From positions 1-21,528 of the forward strand of contig DOUV01000587.1 in NCBI GenBank assembly GCA_003520455.1: a stretch of 21,528 bases of DNA, written 5' to 3'. The notes under the pieces are model-generated. The model did no database searches and had not been told where the DNA came from. It saw only the letters and a list, made by a program, of their open reading frames with translations. The first letter of the stretch is position 1. Each line of letters begins with the position of its first letter. The stretch is from Chloroflexota bacterium. GTDB lineage: Bacteria > Chloroflexota > Anaerolineae > Ardenticatenales > Ardenticatenaceae. Below, in pieces: positions 8,521 through 14,861 of this stretch. Both the position numbers and the translations under genes were made by a program.

Positions 8521-10464
8521 ATGTACAGAAAGTTTTGGTTTCTGCTCATCTTGCTGGCAGGTCTTGGGATGGTGGTATCCTGCAATGCCCAACCACCCCA
8601 GCCGGCGGTTCAGACTGTTGTCGTCCGCGAGACGGTCGTGGTTCAAGGGACGCCCCAAGTCGTCGAGAAGCAGGTGACCACCGTCGTCGAGAAACAGGTG
8701 ACTACCGTCGTCGAGAAGCAGGTCACGACCGCGCCTGAAGTCAAAGCGCCTCCTGGTGGCGCCGCGCGGAATGAGACTCTCAACATCGCCGTGAGCGGCC
8801 GCATCGCCGATCCGACGAACTTGAATATTTACGCCCCGGGCGTCAGCCGGTCCGGCACCGGACTCCACCAGGTGGGCTACGAGTACTTGTTCTACTACAA
8901 CCTCCAGACTGGCGAGTACATCCCCTGGCTCGCTGAGAGCTACAAGTACAACGACGATTTCACCGCCCTGACGGTCAAGCTGCGGGACGGGGTGACCTGG
9001 AACGATGGCAAGCCATTCACCGCCGACGACATCGTTTTCACCTACGACCTCCTGCGGGAGAACCCCGGGATGGTCTGGGCCGAGGAGGCGAACAAGCGAG
9101 TGGCGTCGGTCGAGAAAATCGACGATCTCACCGTCCAGTTCAATCTGAAGGAGCCGAGTCCCCGCCTGCACCAAAACCGTGAGGCTTTCCCGGCGGTCGG
9201 CATCTGGGGCGGTATCACGATCCTGCCCAAGCATGTCTGGGAGGGTCAGGATCCCCTCAAGTTCAAGAACAGCCAGCCGGTCTCGACGAGTGCGTACACG
9301 TTAAAGAATGCGTCTGAGACGGCAATGACCTGGGAGCGCCGCGACGATTGGTGGGGCACGAAGGTTTTCGGCGTAACGCCGGCACCAAAGATTGTGAACT
9401 TCATCTACGCCGGTCCGGAGACCAACACCGCTCTGGCGCTCGCGGCGAACGAGTTGGACACCCCCAATATCAGCATCCTCTCGCTGGGTTCCTTCCTCGA
9501 GGTGGCAAAGAGAAACCCGAAGGTCACAGCCTGGTACCCGGACAAACCCTATGCCTGGTTGGACCCCTGCCCGCGGGCCCTGATGGTGCAGAATGCCAAA
9601 GCGCCGTGGGACAAGAAAGAGGCGCGTTGGGCGCTCTCGTACCTGATCGACCGCCAGGCCATCGTCGACCTGGCCTACGAAGGGACGACAGTGTCGACGT
9701 GGGGGATCTGGCCGTACTATGATGGGCTCAACCCCTACTTCGATGCCATCTCGGATCTCCGCGAGAAGTATCCCACTGAGAGTTACGATCCGGCCAAGGC
9801 GGAAGAGCTCCTAACATCCATCGGCTACAAGAAAGGGAGCGACGGCGCCTGGACAACTGCCGATGGGAAGCAACTCGCGGTCACCTACGTCGTGAACGCC
9901 GATTCCACCGAAGAGATGAAAGTCGCACAGGTTCTGGCCGACCAACTCGACGCCGAGGGGATCAAAGTCGAACTGCAACCGTTGAGCGGTGGTGTCCTGG
10001 AGGATACGACTCTGCGGGGCAACTACGATGTCAAGCTCCACTCACTGTGCCCGGGCTACATCTACGACAACCTGGAGCTTTTCCACAGCAAATTCTACAC
10101 TCCGCTGGGTGAGAAGGCGCCCTGGTTCGAGCGCAACTCCTTCCGCTATCGCAATGAAGCCTTCGACAAAATCGTCGACCAGATGGGCCAGATCCCGCCT
10201 GAGAACGAGACGGAACTCACACCGCTCTTCCATCAGGCGATGGAGATCTGGTTCGACGATCTTCCGGTGATCCCGGTCGTGCAGGCACCGGCCCTGGTCC
10301 CGTTCAACGAAACCTACTGGGTCGGCTGGCCTAACGCCAAGAACGCCTGGAACATGCCGGTGAGTTGGTGGGCAACGTTCAACCTCGTCATCACTGGGTA
10401 TCCATCACCGGAGACCGGAAAGTGGGTCGGCGGTATCAAGCCGGCCGGGATGGGTGGTCAGTAA
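8521..10464 (+). CDS. ABC transporter substrate-binding lipoprotein, family 5 (Opp/Dpp type)
   Basis: This 647-residue lipoprotein binds the solute outside the membrane for the Opp-type importer. A signal peptide (FWFLLILLAGLGMVVSC) ends in a lipobox with the lipidated Cys at C21. A repeat-rich linker (about 25-80) precedes the solute-binding domain. Family 5 landmarks include WLAESYKYNDDFTALTVKLR, GVTWNDGKPFTADDIVFTYD, ALSYLIDRQAIVDLAYEG, YDPAKAEELL and DDLPVIPVVQ. The aromatic-rich C-terminal part (YWVGWPNAKNAWNMPVSWWATF) suits a carbohydrate ligand, as in Thermotoga oligosaccharide-binding relatives, but that is inference. ATG 8521 has GGAGAAGA directly upstream; starts further up would precede the signal peptide with an unlikely polar stretch. 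Confidence 0.93.
   Translation: MYRKFWFLLILLAGLGMVVSCNAQPPQPAVQTVVVRETVVVQGTPQVVEKQVTTVVEKQVTTVVEKQVTTAPEVKAPPGGAARNETLNIAVSGRIADPTNLNIYAPGVSRSGTGLHQVGYEYLFYYNLQTGEYIPWLAESYKYNDDFTALTVKLRDGVTWNDGKPFTADDIVFTYDLLRENPGMVWAEEANKRVASVEKIDDLTVQFNLKEPSPRLHQNREAFPAVGIWGGITILPKHVWEGQDPLKFKNSQPVSTSAYTLKNASETAMTWERRDDWWGTKVFGVTPAPKIVNFIYAGPETNTALALAANELDTPNISILSLGSFLEVAKRNPKVTAWYPDKPYAWLDPCPRALMVQNAKAPWDKKEARWALSYLIDRQAIVDLAYEGTTVSTWGIWPYYDGLNPYFDAISDLREKYPTESYDPAKAEELLTSIGYKKGSDGAWTTADGKQLAVTYVVNADSTEEMKVAQVLADQLDAEGIKVELQPLSGGVLEDTTLRGNYDVKLHSLCPGYIYDNLELFHSKFYTPLGEKAPWFERNSFRYRNEAFDKIVDQMGQIPPENETELTPLFHQAMEIWFDDLPVIPVVQAPALVPFNETYWVGWPNAKNAWNMPVSWWATFNLVITGYPSPETGKWVGGIKPAGMGGQ
8659..8730 (+). repeat. 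Three tandem 24-base repeats in the lipoprotein linker
   Basis: Three in-frame copies of a 24-base unit encode VVEKQVTT three times (residues 47-70). The copies differ at only a few positions, mostly third codon positions, so the array is recent or kept homogeneous. It forms the spacer between the lipidated Cys and the solute-binding domain and could vary in copy number by slippage. Confidence 0.9.
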
Positions 10465-10530
10465 GGCGATGGTCTGCGCCAGGTGCTGCGTACGCCAGCT
10501 GCGTATTACTGTACCTGGGGAGGACTGGTG

Positions 10531-10558
10531 GGGAGTGGCCTCGGCCGAGGCCACTCCC
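10531..10558. terminator. 28-bp perfect GC-rich palindrome after the binding-protein gene
   Basis: The left half GGGAGTGGCCTCGG (10531-10544) is exactly the reverse complement of the right half (10545-10558), with no spacer. In RNA it would fold to a very stable hairpin with a short forced loop. Only a weak CTCGCT tail follows, not a T run, so efficient intrinsic termination is unlikely. Partial termination or 3'-end protection of the binding-protein message, as with REP hairpins between E. coli malE and malF, fits better. Confidence 0.6.
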
Positions 10559-10638
10559 TCGCTGGCTGGGGTGTAATCGGTGAAGAGATGATGGGTTCAT
10601 ATGATCTTGGTGGCGACTTCGACAGCGGCGTTGCGGGT

Positions 10639-10660
10639 GGCGGGCGCCCGCCGGGCGCCC
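10639..10660. repeat. GC-only palindromic repeat with CCTACAGG flank
   Basis: GGCGGGCGCCCGCC (10639-10652) is a perfect 14-bp palindrome. A second copy of its core GGGCGCCC follows at 10653-10660, and then CTACAGG. Similar GGGCGCCC-CTAC elements are, to my memory, common as dispersed intergenic repeats in Chloroflexota genomes; this cannot be verified here. Confidence 0.55.
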
Positions 10661-10692
10661 CTACAGGCGATTTCACCAACAAGATCTTCATA

Positions 10693-10732
10693 TTTCTGTA
10701 AAAATGGTGCGTACGCGCCACTTTTACAGAAA
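10693..10732. repeat. 40-base near-perfect inverted repeat before the permease genes
   Basis: Arms TTTCTGTAAAA (10693-10703) and TTTTACAGAAA (10722-10732) are perfectly complementary. The inner part ATGGTGCG/CGCGCCAC pairs except for one A-C mismatch and one G-U wobble, leaving a tiny GTAC-type loop. The hairpin ends 34 bases before the permease start. A transcription attenuator, an mRNA processing site or a small mobile repeat are all possible; no T run follows on the + strand. Confidence 0.7.
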
Positions 10733-10766
10733 GTGAGAGACGCTACCGGCGAAGAGGACGGGTTGA

Positions 10767-11783
10767 ATGGCTGGCTACCTGAAATATCTCTCAGAACGGT
10801 TGGTGATTCTGGTTGTGACCGTTTTCCTTTCGGTGACGGTTGTCTTTTTCGTGCCTCGCCTTGTTCCGGGTGATCCGCTTGGTGCCATTTTTGTCAACAT
10901 GGCGTCCGTTGCCGGGAGCTCTGGGGGGAGCGAGCTTGTTCAGGAGTATCGCGGAATGTTCGGCCTGGACAAGGGGCTGTGGGAACAGTATGTGAGCTAT
11001 CTGCGCGAGTTGGCCCGCGGCAATCTTGGCTACTCGATCGCCAACTTCCCTTCGCACGTCTCCGACCTGCTGGCCTCCGCGCTCCCTTGGACCCTCGGCT
11101 TGCTGCTGGTCACAACGCTGATCAGTTGGATCCTTGGTTCGTTCGTCGGTGCGGTCGTCGGGTGGCGCGGCCGACAGTCTCCCTTGTTCCAGGCACTCGT
11201 CCCCGTGGCCCTGGTACTCTACACGACGCCCTATTACATCCTGGCGATCATCCTTGTCTTTCTCTTTGCCTTCCATTGGCGGATCTTCCCACTGTCTGGG
11301 GCCTACTCCACCGGTGTGCGGCCGGAATGGTCACTCCGCTTTGTCCTCGACCTGCTCCACCATGCGGCACTGCCGGCTTTGAGTATCATCCTGGTTTCAC
11401 TGGGCTGGTGGTTTCTGAGTATGCGCAGCCTGATCACCTCGCTGAGGGGCGAGGACTACATCCTCTGGGCCGAGGCCAAGGGGTTGCCCCCGCGGCGGAT
11501 TCTCTGGGCCTACGCGTTCCGAAATGCGCTGCTGCCTCAGGCCACCGGCCTGGCGATCTCATTAGGGCACATCGTCGGTGGGGCGCTGATCACCGAGGTC
11601 ATCTTTGCCTACCCCGGCATCGGCTGGGTGCTCTACAACTCCATCAAGGGCCTCGACTACCCGGTGATCCAGGGAAGTGTGCTGCTCATCATCTTTGCCG
11701 TCGCTCTGGCGAATTTCATCATCGACGTTGCCTATCCTCTGATTGACCCTCGGATTCGATACGAGCAGGCGGGGAGGGGGTAG
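10767..11783 (+). CDS. Opp/Dpp-type ABC transporter permease (DppB-like)
   Basis: This 338-residue integral membrane protein forms half of the translocation channel. It opens with the typical first helix (LVILVVTVFLSVTVVFFVPRLVPGDP is the family hallmark region, residues about 12-37). A large external loop follows, then five more hydrophobic segments. The cytoplasmic coupling (EAA) loop reads AEAKGLPPRRILWAYAFRNA, followed by the conserved FAYPGIG. Length and motif order are normal. ATG 10767 has a modest purine-rich site upstream (GAAGAGGA). The gene follows the hairpin-rich gap and is 3 bases from its partner permease. Confidence 0.93.
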   Translation: MAGYLKYLSERLVILVVTVFLSVTVVFFVPRLVPGDPLGAIFVNMASVAGSSGGSELVQEYRGMFGLDKGLWEQYVSYLRELARGNLGYSIANFPSHVSDLLASALPWTLGLLLVTTLISWILGSFVGAVVGWRGRQSPLFQALVPVALVLYTTPYYILAIILVFLFAFHWRIFPLSGAYSTGVRPEWSLRFVLDLLHHAALPALSIILVSLGWWFLSMRSLITSLRGEDYILWAEAKGLPPRRILWAYAFRNALLPQATGLAISLGHIVGGALITEVIFAYPGIGWVLYNSIKGLDYPVIQGSVLLIIFAVALANFIIDVAYPLIDPRIRYEQAGRG

Positions 11784-11786
11784 ATC

Positions 11787-12656
11787 ATGGCTGTGACCAC
11801 ACTTCCACGGCGCGAAGGGTACGGTTGGCCGCTGCTCCAAAACAAGAAGTTTCTTGTTGGAGTGCTCATCATCGTGGCGTTAGTCACGCTGGCAATCGGC
11901 GGGAGTCTCTCGGTTGAACGCCGGGACCGGCGTGCCGGACGCTTTGCGACGCGGCTTCCTCCCACTGCTGAGGCGCCGCTCGGCACCGATTCACTCGGAC
12001 GAAGCATCGCGATTCAGATGACCGAGGCAGTGCCCAACTCGATGCAGGTCGGTCTGATCGCGGCGGCCATTGGTACCATTCTCGGCGCGTTCATAGGTTT
12101 TGCCAGCGGCTACTTTGGGAAGCTCGTCGATGCCCTACTCCGGATTCTGATTGATGTTTTTCTGTCGGTTCCTTCGCTCCTGTTTCTTATTCTGATCGCC
12201 TCTCTGGTGAAAGGCGTGGGCGTCCAGACGATGGCATTGATCATCGGGATCTTTGCCTGGGCCTGGCCCGCTCGCCAGGTTCGCGCTCAGGTCTTGAGTC
12301 TCAAGGAGCGGGCCTTCGTTCAGGTGGCGCGCCTTTCGGGCATGGGCGGTCTCGAGATCATCGTCCGCGAGCTGATGCCGCATATGTTGCCGTGGTTAGG
12401 GGCGAACTTTGTCAATGCCTTCATCGCGGCCATCCTCGCCGAGGCGGGGCTGTCGATCCTGGGCCTGGGACCGCAGCGGGAGATGACTCTGGGAACAATG
12501 ATTTATTGGGCGCTCAGCTACGGCGCGATCCTGCAGAATCTCTGGTGGTGGTGGCTCACCCCTGTCCTCACGCTTATCCTGCTCTTCGTGGCCCTCTACC
12601 TGGTCCACCTGGGGTTCGACGAGGTGAGTAACCCCCGTCTGCGCGCGCAGGCGTAA
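11787..12656 (+). CDS. Opp/Dpp-type ABC transporter permease (DppC-like)
   Basis: The second channel subunit has 289 residues. An N-terminal helix (FLVGVLIIVALVTLAIGGSL) is followed by the C-subunit signature LGTDSLGRSI, then five membrane segments. The coupling loop is FVQVARLSGMGGLEIIVREL with MPHMLP after it. A strong GGAGGGGG site precedes ATG 11787, and the gene begins 3 bases after its partner. Its TAA stop lies within the left arm of the inverted repeat at 12651-12685, which may mark the operon end. Confidence 0.93.
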   Translation: MAVTTLPRREGYGWPLLQNKKFLVGVLIIVALVTLAIGGSLSVERRDRRAGRFATRLPPTAEAPLGTDSLGRSIAIQMTEAVPNSMQVGLIAAAIGTILGAFIGFASGYFGKLVDALLRILIDVFLSVPSLLFLILIASLVKGVGVQTMALIIGIFAWAWPARQVRAQVLSLKERAFVQVARLSGMGGLEIIVRELMPHMLPWLGANFVNAFIAAILAEAGLSILGLGPQREMTLGTMIYWALSYGAILQNLWWWWLTPVLTLILLFVALYLVHLGFDEVSNPRLRAQA

Positions 12657-12685
12657 TGCGTGAAGTTATAGATCACGCATTACGC
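12651..12685. repeat. Perfect 13-bp inverted repeat overlapping the permease stop codon
   Basis: Arms GCGTAATGCGTGA (12651-12663) and TCACGCATTACGC (12673-12685) are perfect complements around a 9-base A/T-rich spacer. The left arm contains the TAA stop of the permease gene. No T run follows, so it may be a Rho-assisted or protective hairpin, or a dispersed palindromic repeat whose insertion shaped the end of the gene. Confidence 0.75.
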
Positions 12686-12767
12686 CTCACGAGCACCGGG
12701 CTCGATGGTGAATCGGATCAGGGTGCTTCTCCCGGTGAAGCAGTGACCGACCACAATGATAAGCTGG

Positions 12768-12773
12768 TAAAAT
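12768..12773 (+). promoter_or_regulatory. Possible extended -10 promoter for the metallohydrolase gene
   Basis: TAAAAT at 12768-12773 is preceded by TGG, giving an extended -10 element. A weak -35-like GTGACC lies at 12743-12748 with a long 19-base spacer. It sits about 85 bases before the chosen ATG 12857. Support is moderate to low. Confidence 0.35.
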
Positions 12774-12856
12774 CAGAGGTGGCGCCGACTCTTGCAGGGG
12801 TGGCAAAGAGAGCCGGAGCAACCAGAGAGCACCGTGCGATCATACGGAGACGATTG

Positions 12857-14260
12857 ATGCCGGCTCAAACGATTACGTTGGAAGGAACATTTCGGCTCGA
12901 ACAAGAAAAGACGTATGCCCACCTGCCGTTTGATGTGCCGGACGGAGCCACGCAGATAGAAGTCCGGTACGCGTACAGCAACCGGATTGGCTCGAGTCCG
13001 CTGCTCACCGGCGGCAACACGATAGACCTTGGCGTGTTTGACGCGCGTGGGATTGAGTTTCTCAACGCAGGATTCCGAGGATGGAGCGGGAGCGAGCGAG
13101 ATTCTTTTGTCATCAGCGAGACAGCGGCAACGCCTGGCTATCTCGCCGGAGCCCTCATCCGCGGACGGTGGCATGTGCTGCTCGGGCTGTACAAGGTTGC
13201 CGCGGGCGGTTGCGACTATCGTGTCGAGATCACCATCACGGCCGAGACCGGGCATCAGTCGACCCATGACCTACCAGCGCCCGTGGCGAGTCTGCCCGCG
13301 TCGCGGGTGGAACCGCCGTTGGCAGCCTGGTTGGGCGGCGAGCTGCACTGTCACACCTGGCACAGCGATGGCGATGGCAGCCCGATCGATGTGGTGAATC
13401 TGGCCCGCGAGTGCGGCCTCGATTTTCTGGCGATCTCGGACCATAACACCATCAGCAGTCAACTTGAACTCGCCGGCCTGCGCGATCCCGGTCTCATTCT
13501 GATTCGCGGTGTCGAAGTCACCACATTCAAAGGACACTTCAACGTTTGGGGCATTGGCGATTGGGTCGACTTTCGTGTGCAGCGTCCGGACGATATGGCC
13601 GCGGCGATCCGCTTTGCAGTGGAACATGGTGCTGTCACCTCGTGCAGCCACCCGAAACCCTTCGGACCACCCTGGGATTATGAAGATGTGACCGGCTATG
13701 ATTGCATCGAGGTGTGGAACGGTCCATGGCAGATGCTTAACCAAAAATCACTCGATTTCTGGTGCAACCAGTTGGCCACGGGGAAGCGCATCCCGGCCGT
13801 AGGGGGGAGCGACTATCATCGCAGGCACCAGTTGGAGGAAACGCCGCCACGCGCACCAGGAACACCGACGAGCTGGGTGCACGTTGTTGGCCCGCCAAAC
13901 GCGGCTGCGGTCCTTCAAGCGATTCGCCAGGGGCATATCAGCCTGTCGGACCAACCCGATGGTCCCTTCCTTGAGCTGCGAGCGGGAGCTGAATTGGCCG
14001 CGATGGGCGGTGATGTGCTGCTCCGTCCGGAGGATGGTCAACTCGCGATTCGCGTGCACTGCCGGCGCTGCGCCGGCAATACGCTCCGGCTGTTGGATCA
14101 GCGGGGCGTTCGATTTGAGCGCATGCTTGCTGAGCCGGAGGAAGTCGTGACGGCCGAGATTCCAGTGTCTCAGAGCCTCTACATCCGTGCGGAACTTCGC
14201 GATGCTGCCGGTGATATGAAGGCCCTGACCAACCCCATCCACCTTGATTCCGCGCCGTAA
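12857..14260 (+). CDS. PHP-domain metallohydrolase, CehA/McbA-like
   Basis: This 467-residue protein has an N-terminal beta-rich domain (about 1-155) and a C-terminal PHP metal-dependent hydrolase domain. PHP ligands are visible in order: ELHCHTWHSDG with H164 and H166, SDHN with D195 and H196, E220 in RGVEVTT, H227 in GHFNVWG, H265 in SHPKPFG, and D319 and H321 in GSDYH. Proteins of this type hydrolyse phosphoester, carbamate or related bonds; no signal peptide is seen. ATG 12857 is chosen because GGAGA lies 6 bases upstream and similarity seems to start there. The frame is open back to 12656, but those 67 residues look like translated intergenic DNA. It sits between two importers, 200 bases from one and 601 from the other. 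Substrate unknown. Confidence 0.85.
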   Translation: MPAQTITLEGTFRLEQEKTYAHLPFDVPDGATQIEVRYAYSNRIGSSPLLTGGNTIDLGVFDARGIEFLNAGFRGWSGSERDSFVISETAATPGYLAGALIRGRWHVLLGLYKVAAGGCDYRVEITITAETGHQSTHDLPAPVASLPASRVEPPLAAWLGGELHCHTWHSDGDGSPIDVVNLARECGLDFLAISDHNTISSQLELAGLRDPGLILIRGVEVTTFKGHFNVWGIGDWVDFRVQRPDDMAAAIRFAVEHGAVTSCSHPKPFGPPWDYEDVTGYDCIEVWNGPWQMLNQKSLDFWCNQLATGKRIPAVGGSDYHRRHQLEETPPRAPGTPTSWVHVVGPPNAAAVLQAIRQGHISLSDQPDGPFLELRAGAELAAMGGDVLLRPEDGQLAIRVHCRRCAGNTLRLLDQRGVRFERMLAEPEEVVTAEIPVSQSLYIRAELRDAAGDMKALTNPIHLDSAP

Positions 14261-14375
14261 CATCCGCGACCTATCCCAGAATGCCGTCGTGCGACTGTCC
14301 CGCAAGCGACAACCACCGCTGTGATAGCCTGTTTCCCTCGTCGGCGGGCCCTCTTTCGTCAGAAAGCGAGGATAA

Positions 14376-14404
14376 TTGACAAACCCATCACGGGGGAGTA
14401 CTTT
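14376..14404 (+). promoter_or_regulatory. Sigma-70-type promoter for the second importer operon
   Basis: A perfect -35 box TTGACA (14376-14381) is followed after exactly 17 bases by TACTTT (14399-14404) as -10. The predicted transcription start, near 14411, coincides with the first palindromic operator. The -10 is imperfect, which fits a regulated promoter. Confidence 0.6.
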
Positions 14405-14411
14405 TTTCGCT

Positions 14412-14423
14412 GCACACGTGTGC
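14412..14423. promoter_or_regulatory. Palindromic operator O1, GCACACGTGTGC
   Basis: This is a perfect 12-bp palindrome with a central CG, the form typical of LacI-family operators. It lies at the predicted transcription start of the importer promoter, where a repressor would block initiation. An identical copy occurs 169 bases downstream. Confidence 0.7.
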
Positions 14424-14580
14424 GCTGTGCTCTGCGTTCATTCGGCGGCTTGATAAGCGCCGAAGCTGGCCGCCGCCTTTGAAACGCCCCGATTTCTTGC
14501 CACGTCCGAGCGGTCATTCTTCCTTCTCGTCATCGCGCCTCCTCAACGATCGGAACGCGACCGCAATTTTGAGTCTCGGC

Positions 14581-14592
14581 GCACACGTGTGC
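14581..14592. promoter_or_regulatory. Palindromic operator O2, identical to O1
   Basis: The same GCACACGTGTGC as at 14412-14423, here extended to a 14-bp palindrome by flanking C and G. The distance centre to centre is 169 bp, about 16 helical turns, so repressor bound at both sites could loop the DNA on one face. No LacI-HTH regulator gene is in the window; the GntR/LacI-type regulator at 3194 would be expected to bind a different sequence. Confidence 0.65.
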
Positions 14593-14801
14593 GAACACGA
14601 GGCCTTTCGACCTGTTGTCCACCCACAGGAGCGCCTCGAGCGCGGGTGCCGTCGTCAGACTTCCGAAGTCTCCGATCAGGCGCCCCCGGCGACTCCTTGA
14701 CCGCTGTTCTCGCCTGTCTTGAGAACGACCCGCCTCTTCCGGCGGAATCGAGTCGGTCTGGTTTCTAATCGAGGCTATGTTGGTGGTTTCAAGAGGAGGT
14801 G

Positions 14802-14846
14802 ATGCCTTTGCCGTTCTGTAGGGCGATGACGAACGACGCAACTTGA
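14802..14846 (+). CDS. Possible leader mini-gene before the binding protein
   Basis: An exact 10-base match to the complement of the 16S rRNA 3' end, AGGAGGTGAT (14794-14803), stands before a tiny frame. Starting at ATG 14802 it encodes MPLPFCRAMTNDAT and stops at 14844-14846. In-frame TTG 14808 has better spacing (8 bases after AGGAGG) and would give 12 residues. It ends 15 bases before the binding-protein ATG, which has its own AAGGAG. It may be a translated leader or merely a ribosome-loading site; evidence is the ribosome site only. Confidence 0.3.
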   Translation: MPLPFCRAMTNDAT

Positions 14847-14861
14847 AGAAGGAGAACGCAG

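Larger units (their letters stand above)
10465..10766. other. 302-base gap between binding protein and permeases, rich in inverted repeats
   Basis: No credible gene was found. The gap holds three separate inverted-repeat structures, described individually at 10531-10558, 10639-10660 and 10693-10732. It also holds CCAGGT (10479-10484) and ACCTGG (10513-10518), which flank two direct copies of GCTGCGTA (10485-10492 and 10498-10505). All genes around it point the same way and belong to one importer, so the gap most likely modulates expression within the operon. It may also be a landing site for short dispersed elements. Confidence 0.7.
14261..14861. other. 601-base regulatory gap upstream of the second importer
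   Basis: No credible full-length gene was found. In order it contains a small hairpin (CTTTC/GAAAG core, 14350-14371) that may end the upstream transcript, a promoter at 14376-14404, and two identical palindromes at 14412-14423 and 14581-14592. A 15-base odd-centred palindrome follows (AGACTTC-C-GAAGTCT, 14657-14671), then a GTTCTC/GAGAAC pair (14706-14711 and 14721-14726), and a strong ribosome site with a tiny reading frame at 14794-14846. If the promoter is used, the leader is about 450 bases long. Confidence 0.7.

Noticed and set aside
10483..10701. 72-codon frame across the hairpin-rich gap
   Set aside because: It consists largely of translated palindromes and shows no protein-like composition or ribosome site.
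12656..12856. Extension of the PHP protein back to the ATG overlapping the permease stop
   Set aside because: The extra 67 residues resemble translated intergenic repeat DNA, the region holds an inverted repeat and a possible promoter, and ATG 12857 has a good ribosome site.
14479..14700. 73-codon open frame in the regulatory gap
   Set aside because: No ribosome site, no recognisable domain, and it runs through operator O2 and other palindromes.
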